Shown: piece by piece, positions 23,942 to 29,049 of the stretch
Position numbering within the stretch: position 1 is the first letter of the stretch
Layout: the number at the start of each line of letters is the position of its first letter
Assembly: GCA_036626215.1 (NCBI GenBank)
Contig: JAZKSG010000017.1
Coordinates: forward strand, 1-29,049
DNA: 29,049 nt
Source of the DNA: JAZKSG01 sp036626215
GTDB lineage: Archaea > Thermoplasmatota > E2 > DHVEG-1
Direction of reading: 5' to 3'
Notes under the pieces: generated by a model
Databases searched by the model: none
Told to the model about the DNA's origin: nothing
The model's input: the letters and a program-made list of their open reading frames with translations, nothing else
Position numbers and translations under genes: made by a program

Positions 23942-24361
23942 ATGAGGGTGGACGTCAAAGATATTGTTGATAACATACCTTCTATCGAGAAGGTACTTGG
24001 TGCAACTTGGATTATATGCTGGTTTTTATCCATCTGGTTTTACCATATCCAGTTTTTCTTAAGTGGTCTTTTTTGTCTCTTCTTGTTGTTGATTGTTTTA
24101 GGTGTTTTTGATACTTCATCTGAAGAAAAAAATAAACCCCCTTTGGTTCTATCTATGGATAAAACCCAGAAAGCTTTAGTGGTTCAACGTATCTATGAGG
24201 AAGATCTAGAATGGGATGAAAACGAAGTTTGTTCAGGTGAAGCAAAACTACCTCAAGGGTTAATCAAAGAAGGAGATCGAGTTACCAACTGTGAAGGAAA
24301 TGTAGCGTTGAGACATGTTCCATCAAACACTTTGATAGGAGGTTTTAATTTCGAAGATTGA
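23942..24361 (+). CDS. Small membrane protein of unknown function, two membrane segments
   Basis: I do not recognise a family. The 139-residue protein has a short N-terminal helix, two adjacent hydrophobic segments at about 18-36 (VLGATWIICWFLSIWFYHI) and 38-57 (LSGLFCLFLLLIVLGVF), and a soluble acidic C-terminal part of about 80 residues with conserved-looking EDLEWDENEVCSGEAKLP and NCEGNVALRHVP stretches. The two cysteines there could form a disulfide or bind metal. Both termini should lie on the same side of the membrane. It starts 41 bp after lhr and may be read from the same transcript, but nothing else links it to the helicase. Confidence 0.65.
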   Translation: MRVDVKDIVDNIPSIEKVLGATWIICWFLSIWFYHIQFFLSGLFCLFLLLIVLGVFDTSSEEKNKPPLVLSMDKTQKALVVQRIYEEDLEWDENEVCSGEAKLPQGLIKEGDRVTNCEGNVALRHVPSNTLIGGFNFED

Positions 24362-24430
24362 TCTGGAGAAGTATATAAGAAGTTTTAAAAACCAGTAATA
24401 AGATGTAAAAATAGTAAAAAATAAAGGATT

Positions 24431-25672
24431 TTGGAAAGAAAGGTTTTTTATAATATCGGGATGCGGATGCCAGAGTTTAGAAACGATGAATTAATAGGTC
24501 ATTTGTTGCAAACAGTGGTTGAGGTAATTGGTAGAAGAACTTCTGAAAATTATTCAATAATGGCTTTAGAAAAAGTTTTGAATAACCTTGAAGAACGATT
24601 TGATTTTCTAAAAGAAGTTGGTATCAAGGATACTAAATTTTCAGAGTCAGAAGATGCAATTATAGTCGAATCTGGTGTAAACACTGTTGAAATAGACGAA
24701 CTAATTAATGCTTCTAAACTTTTATTGAGAGGCATAATAAAGATTTTAGGTGAAAACGCCGGTTTTTTCTTTATAAAAGAAATCAAAGAGAGTCTACCAT
24801 ATGAGTATCAACAAAGTTTCGAGGAAAACGGTTTAGATCTGGACGCCATGCAGAACGAGTTTTTAGTTGAAAAAAGTAGGAAACAAGCCTTTGAAATTAG
24901 TAATGAAGAAATTTTGAGATATGTTTTCAAGACATTGTTTGATGTTTTAAGTAAAATCAGAAATCGTAATTTTGCTTTTAGTATATTAGATGAGATAGTT
25001 GAACGTTTTAGCACCCAGTATAAAACTCTAGAATGTGTAACAATTAACGATATACATGTTAGAGGCAAAGGTATCGTTTCTATCAACAAAAAAGTAAATT
25101 CAATTGATTCAAAAGAAATAGGTGTAGCTATACAGAAAATGTTACAACAAACAAATATCGCTCTTAATGATCATGGTGTTTTAGATTTTATCGACAAATT
25201 TAGGGAGGAAATCACTTCAAGATATGCTCTGAAACTTGGTGAACTAAATGTTAACGTTGATGCTATTCGTATGAGTCAATATGTAGTAGTTAAACGTACA
25301 GTTAAGAGTTTAATTGATGTTTTAAGTGAAGTTAGCGCTGAGAGCTATGCTATAATGAGTATTGATAAATCTTTGTATAAACTCTCTAGTGATTATGAGG
25401 CTTTAAACTATATAAAGATAGATAGAAATAACTATTCCAGCGGTTTTGACGCCGTATCTATCTCTAAAAAAGCTGAGTATGTAAGCCCTATTAAAATGGG
25501 TAGAAGTTTACAGGCTCTCATTGAAGATGTATCTTCCAGGCTAGGATCAGAAGCAGGATACAATTTTGTTGATAGATTTAAAAAACGAATGGGAGACCCT
25601 TATTTACTGCGTCTTGAAGAAATGGGTGTAAATCTACATATGATAGATCTCAGACAAAATTTAGTATGGTGA
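24431..25672 (+). CDS. Unrecognised protein built of three tandem ~120-residue repeats
   Basis: No known family is evident. The 413-residue soluble, mainly helical protein contains three diverged copies of one unit at residues about 21-141, 161-281 and 287-408. Each copy has an opening helix ending in Y/F-(S/A)-(I/F)-x-x-(L/I)-(E/D)-K/E, seen as YSIMALEKVL, FAFSILDEIV and YAIMSIDKSL. A variable loop and a strand follow, then a helix, then a closing block such as GENAGFFFIKEIKE / DHGVLDFIDKFREE / GSEAGYNFVDRFKK, and an end G-(L/V)-(D/N)-(L/V)-(D/H)-A/M-(M/I). The longest start is a TTG; ATGs at 24461 and 24467 would trim 10 or 12 residues and leave all repeats. A possible TATA, GTTTTAAAAACC, lies near 24381. 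A scaffold or sensor role is conceivable, but nothing proves it. Confidence 0.7.
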   Translation: MERKVFYNIGMRMPEFRNDELIGHLLQTVVEVIGRRTSENYSIMALEKVLNNLEERFDFLKEVGIKDTKFSESEDAIIVESGVNTVEIDELINASKLLLRGIIKILGENAGFFFIKEIKESLPYEYQQSFEENGLDLDAMQNEFLVEKSRKQAFEISNEEILRYVFKTLFDVLSKIRNRNFAFSILDEIVERFSTQYKTLECVTINDIHVRGKGIVSINKKVNSIDSKEIGVAIQKMLQQTNIALNDHGVLDFIDKFREEITSRYALKLGELNVNVDAIRMSQYVVVKRTVKSLIDVLSEVSAESYAIMSIDKSLYKLSSDYEALNYIKIDRNNYSSGFDAVSISKKAEYVSPIKMGRSLQALIEDVSSRLGSEAGYNFVDRFKKRMGDPYLLRLEEMGVNLHMIDLRQNLVW

Positions 25673-25700
25673 AAGAGGTGTCCGAAAAATATATAATTTT

Positions 25701-25730
25701 ACAGGATATCTAAATCCTGTTGTTGTTTTT
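25701..25730 (+). terminator. Hairpin plus T-rich tail after the three-repeat gene
   Basis: ACAGGAT (25701-25707) pairs with ATCCTGT (25714-25720) around a 6-base loop and is followed by TGTTGTTTTT. It lies 29 bases past the stop and resembles an intrinsic terminator. Confidence 0.55.
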
Positions 25731-25757
25731 GAAGATAATGATTTGAAACAAAAAACT

Positions 25758-25779
25758 TTTTTCGTTTATAGACGAAAAA
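25758..25779. promoter_or_regulatory. 8-6-8 perfect inverted repeat just upstream of the HMG-CoA synthase TATA box
   Basis: TTTTTCGT (25758-25765) and ACGAAAAA (25772-25779) are exact inverted repeats around TTATAG, ending 11 bases before the TATA box. The position suits an activator or BRE-proximal operator. A second terminator hairpin is the alternative reading. Confidence 0.4.
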
Positions 25780-25790
25780 TAAATCGGCAA

Positions 25791-25800
25791 TTTTAAATAT
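25791..25800 (+). promoter_or_regulatory. TATA box for the HMG-CoA synthase operon
   Basis: TTTTAAATAT overlaps an in-frame ATG at 25799, so transcription would start near 25820, after that ATG. This shows that the ATG at 25835 is the real start of the first gene. Confidence 0.65.
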
Positions 25801-25834
25801 GATTGTTTTTCTTGGGGATGTCTGTGAGTATCTT

Positions 25835-26884
25835 ATGAACGACATTGGAATCATTAGTTATGGAGCCAGCATACCCCGTACACGTATAAAAGTAGAAGAT
25901 ATAGCATCTGTATGGGGAAAAGATGGAAAAAGGATAAGCCAGGGACTAAAAATCAAAGAGAAATCTGTACCAAATGTCGACCAAGACACAGCTACCATCA
26001 GCGTAGAAGCAGCCAGAGCAGCATTAAAAAGATGCAATATAAACCCTAAAGACATAGGAGCAATATACATAGGTAGCGAATCACACCCCTACGCGGTAAA
26101 ACCAACCGGGACTATAGTAGGAGAAGCTATTGAGGCAACACCAGACCTAATGGTAGCCGACTATGAATTTGCATGTAAAGCAGGAACCGCAGGTATACAA
26201 AACTGTATTGCACTAGTAAAATCAGATATGATCAAATATGGCTTGGGGATCGGATCAGATACTGCTCAGGCGGCACCTGGAGACGCCCTTGAATATTCTG
26301 CAGCAGCTGGAGGTGCAGCATTCATAGTAGGAGAAAACAATGTTATAGCATCTATAAACGATACATGTTCCTACACTACAGATACACCAGATTTTTGGAG
26401 AAGAGCAGAGATGAAATATCCGGCTCATGGCGGACGTTTTACCGGTAAACCAGCATATTTCAAACATGTGATAGGTTGCTCTAAAAAACTACTTGAAAGA
26501 GTAGATTGTAAACCTGAAGATTACGACTATGCCGTATTCCACCAACCAAACGGTAAATTCCCTATGAAAGCCGCTAAAGCACTTGGTTTCACTATGGACC
26601 AAATAGAACAAGGTTTAATTGTACCAGAAATCGGTAACACCTATTCCGGAGCGTCTCTTATCGGATTAGCTTCGGTGATGGATGTAGCAAAACCAGGAGA
26701 AAGAATATTTGTATGCAGCTATGGATCAGGAGCAGGAAGCGACAGTTTCGACATAACTGTCACCGATGAAATAAAAAAATTGAAAAAAGAAAAAGCTCCG
26801 ACGATAGCTGATCTAGTAGCAAATAAAGAATATATCAGCTATGGAGAATACGCGAAATATACTGATTTATTATATTGGGAGTGA
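25835..26884 (+). CDS. Hydroxymethylglutaryl-CoA synthase
   Basis: The enzyme condenses acetyl-CoA with acetoacetyl-CoA to HMG-CoA, the second step of the mevalonate route to archaeal lipids. The 349-residue protein starts MNDIGIISYGASIPRTRI, as archaeal HMGCS does. It carries the catalytic base Glu82 (GSESHPYAVKPT), nucleophile Cys114 (EFACKAGTAG) and His236 (VFHQPNGKFP), plus the GNTYSGASLIGLASV and SYGSGAGSDSF blocks. An in-frame ATG 12 codons upstream coincides with the TATA box and is not used. The thiolase begins 7 bases after its stop and DUF35 follows. Established work shows these three form one complex that channels acetoacetyl-CoA; the gene order here fits that. Confidence 0.96.
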   Translation: MNDIGIISYGASIPRTRIKVEDIASVWGKDGKRISQGLKIKEKSVPNVDQDTATISVEAARAALKRCNINPKDIGAIYIGSESHPYAVKPTGTIVGEAIEATPDLMVADYEFACKAGTAGIQNCIALVKSDMIKYGLGIGSDTAQAAPGDALEYSAAAGGAAFIVGENNVIASINDTCSYTTDTPDFWRRAEMKYPAHGGRFTGKPAYFKHVIGCSKKLLERVDCKPEDYDYAVFHQPNGKFPMKAAKALGFTMDQIEQGLIVPEIGNTYSGASLIGLASVMDVAKPGERIFVCSYGSGAGSDSFDITVTDEIKKLKKEKAPTIADLVANKEYISYGEYAKYTDLLYWE

Positions 26885-26891
26885 TAAAAAA

Positions 26892-28058
26892 ATGAGAGAT
26901 GTAGCAGTTATAGGAGTAGGAGTTACTAAATTCGGAGAATTATGGGATAAATCTTTCCGTCAACTTATAGCAGAGGCAGGTTCAAAAGCAATACTCGACA
27001 CCAGCATAGAGGGAAAAGAAATCGATGGCATGTATGTAGGATCAATGAGCTCAGGGCGTTTTGTAGGACAAGAACACGTCGGTGCCCTGGTTGCTGACGC
27101 CTCAGGTTTTTCTCATGAAAACATACCGAGTACGCGTGTAGAAGGAGCATGTGCCTCTGGCGGTTTAGCTTTTAGACAAGGATACATGTCAATAGCTTCA
27201 GGTATGAACGACGTCGTAGTAATAGGCGGAATAGAAAAAATGAACGACGTCGGAGGAGGATCAGCCACTGAAACATTAGCTACAGCTGCCGACCAAGAAT
27301 GGGAAGCATTTTTTGGTGCAACCTTCCCCGGTCTTTACGCTATGATGGCTATGAGACATATGCACGAATATGGAACCACCAAAGAACAACTCGCTCAAGT
27401 AGCAGTAAAAAATCACTCAAATGGAAAGTTAAATCCATATGCACAATATAGAAAAGAATTAACTATTGAACAAGCTATGAACGCCACCCCTGTAGCATAT
27501 CCTCTTGGCCTCATGGATTGTTCACCAGTTACAGATGGGGCAGCAGCAGTTATTATTTGCGCTGCGGATAAAGCCAAAGAGTATAATGATCAACCAGTGA
27601 AAATTATTGGATCCGGACAGGGATCAGATTCACTCTCTTTACATGGCCGTAGGAGTATAACTACTCTTGATGCCACAGTAAAAGCAGGTGAAATGGCTTA
27701 TAAACAAGCAGATATAAAACCATCTGATGTAGATTTAGCAGAAGTACATGATTGTTTCACCATCGCAGAAATATGCGCTATCGAAGACCTTGGCTTTGTT
27801 GAAAAAGGAGAAGGCGGAAAAGCAGTGGAAGAAAAAATAACTACTCTCGATGGAAGCCTACCTGTCAACACAAGCGGAGGATTAAAATCCAAAGGACATC
27901 CAGTTGGAGCTACCGGTGTAGCACAGATAGTAGAGATAGCAGAGCAACTACGTGGAAAAGCAGATAAAAGACAAGTTGAAGATGCAAGAATTGGTCTCGC
28001 CCATAATGTGGGTGGATCAGGTGCAACATGTACCGTAAACATTTTGGAGGGATTATAA
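26892..28058 (+). CDS. Acetoacetyl-CoA thiolase (acetyl-CoA acetyltransferase), archaeal SCP2-like type
   Basis: The enzyme joins two acetyl-CoA to acetoacetyl-CoA, which it hands to HMG-CoA synthase. The 388-residue protein has nucleophile Cys87 (EGACASGGLAFRQG), His286 (EVHDCFTIAE) and His336 in the KSKGHPVGATGVAQ block, all needed for Claisen condensation. It lacks the long loop of classical bacterial thiolases, as usual for the archaeal group. I set the start at MRDVAVIGVGVTKFG; the longer frame overlaps the upstream gene by 44 bases without family similarity. It lies between HMGCS (7 bases) and the DUF35 gene (3 bases), so translation is probably coupled through the operon. Confidence 0.95.
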   Translation: MRDVAVIGVGVTKFGELWDKSFRQLIAEAGSKAILDTSIEGKEIDGMYVGSMSSGRFVGQEHVGALVADASGFSHENIPSTRVEGACASGGLAFRQGYMSIASGMNDVVVIGGIEKMNDVGGGSATETLATAADQEWEAFFGATFPGLYAMMAMRHMHEYGTTKEQLAQVAVKNHSNGKLNPYAQYRKELTIEQAMNATPVAYPLGLMDCSPVTDGAAAVIICAADKAKEYNDQPVKIIGSGQGSDSLSLHGRRSITTLDATVKAGEMAYKQADIKPSDVDLAEVHDCFTIAEICAIEDLGFVEKGEGGKAVEEKITTLDGSLPVNTSGGLKSKGHPVGATGVAQIVEIAEQLRGKADKRQVEDARIGLAHNVGGSGATCTVNILEGL

Positions 28059-28061
28059 AAA

Positions 28062-28469
28062 ATGAAGACAGATGTAGCAAGATTTTGGAGAGAAATACCT
28101 CAGAGATACAATCTTATTGGAAACAAATGTGGAAACTGTGGAAAAGTGTTTTTTCCACCTCGTGAGTCATGCCCTGAATGTAGAAGAAAAAGCATGGGAA
28201 AGATGGAGGAATACAAACTCAGTGGAAAAGGAGAAATAGTTACCTATACAATTATCCATGTAGGATCAGAACATTTCGAAGACAAAGTACCTTATCCAAT
28301 AGCAGTTATAGAACTTGAAGAAGGACCACGTATAACCGCTGAAATTGTGGATTGTCATATAAACGATGTTGATATAGGTATGAAAGTAGAGAGTACATTT
28401 CGACGTATACAAGAAGATGGATCAACCGGCGCTATATACTATGGATATAAGTTTAAACCGGTAAAATAA
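28062..28469 (+). CDS. DUF35 OB-fold zinc-ribbon protein, thiolase/HMGCS complex subunit
   Basis: In archaea this small protein bridges acetoacetyl-CoA thiolase and HMG-CoA synthase and contributes the shared CoA tunnel. The 135-residue protein has an N-terminal helix (VARFWREIPQRYNLIG), a rubredoxin-like zinc ribbon with Cys23, Cys26, Cys37 and Cys40, and a C-terminal OB fold (GEIVTYTIIHVG ... PYPIAVIELEEGPRITAEIV ... GMKVESTFRRI). It starts 3 bases after the thiolase stop and ends the three-gene operon. All four cysteines are intact. Length and domain order are normal for the family. Confidence 0.95.
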   Translation: MKTDVARFWREIPQRYNLIGNKCGNCGKVFFPPRESCPECRRKSMGKMEEYKLSGKGEIVTYTIIHVGSEHFEDKVPYPIAVIELEEGPRITAEIVDCHINDVDIGMKVESTFRRIQEDGSTGAIYYGYKFKPVK

Positions 28470-28476
28470 CCCCATA

Positions 28477-28501
28477 GGGAGAAGTAAAGTAAACCTCTCC
28501 C
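28477..28501 (+). terminator. Hairpin after the HMGCS-thiolase-DUF35 operon
   Basis: GGGAGA (28477-28482) pairs with TCTCCC (28496-28501) across a 13-base loop, 8 bases after the DUF35 stop. A C-run, not a T-run, follows, so it may stabilise the 3' end more than terminate. Confidence 0.35.
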
Positions 28502-28624
28502 CCCACCTAAAAATTAAATTAATTAATCATAGAGAAAACATAATCTCAATTAAATGTATATTTTTTAAACTGTGTTGTTAAAGGTTACAAAATCAAAAAA
28601 AATAGAAAAAATAGGAGATTGTTT

Positions 28625-29049
28625 TTATATTGGGTTGTCTTGGTTGTTATTTTCTGCTACTGAGACCACTGTAAAATCATAGCTGGAGTCATAACTGTTT
28701 CCATCTAGGTCGTGTACTTCTACGTCTGGCTCGAAGGTTCCGGTTTCGCTATATGTATAAGATATAGTAGCGGTGGAGTCCATATATCCTTCTTGTGATC
28801 CACCGTCTCCTCCGTAGAATAGGTAGTAGTGGTTTCCGCTGCCGCCAGTGGTTTCGACGGTGAATTCAACGGTTTCTCCCTCAACTACGCTTATTGGGCC
28901 ATCTGGTATTATTGAGGTTATCTCGATTGGAGCGGGATTGTTTATCGGAGTGGATAGAGAAACTGGTATTATTTCATAGTCGTTTTGATTATCCTGGTTT
29001 ACAACTTTAACTTCTCCACTAAAATCTTTGTCTTCTTCATCAGGAGCAT
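28625..29049 (-). CDS. PKD-like surface protein, C-terminal part (runs off the right edge)
   Basis: The last 141 codons of a minus-strand gene are present; its start lies beyond 29049. The fragment contains one complete beta-sandwich domain: PIEITSIIPDGPISVVEGETVEFTVETTGG, then YYLFYGGDGGSQEG and ISYTYSETGTFEPDVEVHDLDGNSY, which fits the PKD/CARDB-like pattern with its Y-(T/E)-x-x-G-T-F strand. It ends with the acidic, Asn-rich VAENNNQDNPI. No anchor is seen at the C-terminus, so attachment must lie upstream or be non-covalent. An acidic, Asn- and Thr-rich composition points to an extracellular protein. Its role cannot be judged from the fragment. Confidence 0.8.
   Translation of the reverse strand, partial: APDEEDKDFSGEVKVVNQDNQNDYEIIPVSLSTPINNPAPIEITSIIPDGPISVVEGETVEFTVETTGGSGNHYYLFYGGDGGSQEGYMDSTATISYTYSETGTFEPDVEVHDLDGNSYDSSYDFTVVSVAENNNQDNPI

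Noticed and set aside
25799..25834. Earlier ATG for HMG-CoA synthase
   Set aside because: It overlaps the TATA box, and the added 12 residues are not part of the family.
26841..26891. Earlier start for the thiolase
   Set aside because: It would overlap the end of HMG-CoA synthase by 44 bases and add residues with no thiolase similarity; the ATG at 26892 begins exactly where the family does.
27698..28042. Open frame of 114 codons on the minus strand
   Set aside because: It lies wholly antisense to the thiolase gene, whose product has all catalytic residues; the antisense translation is Ser/Pro/Cys-rich with no family pattern.
1..29049. CRISPR arrays, insertion sequences, integrases or toxin-antitoxin pairs
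   Set aside because: I found no regularly spaced direct repeats, transposase or integrase motifs, terminal inverted repeats with target duplications, or paired small toxin/antitoxin frames.

Overview
This window reads as chromosomal DNA of a low-GC euryarchaeon. The evidence is a set of archaeal information-processing genes: RNA polymerase subunit L, TFS, PCNA, ribosomal protein L10e, the exosome subunit Csl4, the RNase P subunit Pop5/Rpp14, TruD and an Lhr helicase. Promoters are archaeal TATA boxes, and there is an archaeal mevalonate-pathway operon. Stand-alone response regulators, PKD/DUF4382 surface proteins and a methanopterin-type pterin kinase homologue suggest a Thermoplasmata-like uncultured lineage. 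That placement is inference; no 16S gene is present. I see no rRNA genes, CRISPR arrays, insertion sequences or prophage genes.

Layout. Positions 1-5728 form a minus-strand housekeeping run: Csl4, RpoL, TruD, IleRS and the N-terminus of a nitroreductase. L10e diverges from Csl4 at 5937. Positions 6575-10695 are a second minus-strand run: tRNA-Val(GAC), a stand-alone RarA/MgsA C-terminal-like protein, a DUF373 membrane protein, an MptE-like kinase and a site-2 protease. Positions 10874-12670 (plus) hold a doubtful small ORF, a Nudix hydrolase, TFS and a secreted glycosylation-rich protein of unknown function. Positions 12798-17323 hold a tandem winged-helix protein and an alpha-glucan module: GT4 synthase-like and GH57 enzymes overlap by 4 nt, and a GT35 phosphorylase converges on them. 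Positions 17481-18983 hold a tiny zinc-ribbon gene with a suspect frame, then PCNA and Pop5. Positions 19080-20841 hold a DUF4382-PKD lipoprotein and two orphan receiver proteins. Positions 21054-25672 hold Lhr, a small membrane protein and an unrecognised protein of three tandem ~120-residue repeats. Positions 25835-28469 are the HMG-CoA synthase, thiolase and DUF35 operon. The right edge is the C-terminus of a PKD-like surface protein.

No stretch over 300 bases lacks a gene. Several likely starts are shorter than the longest open frame and are corrected in the entries. The items most worth a second look are the three-repeat protein (24431-25672), the orphan RarA C-terminal-like protein (9976-10560), the zinc ribbon whose first CxxC lies upstream of any usable start (17481-17733), and perfect palindromes over or beside TATA boxes at 12772-12792, 17371-17385 and 25758-25779. 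I did not find a clear undescribed multi-gene system.
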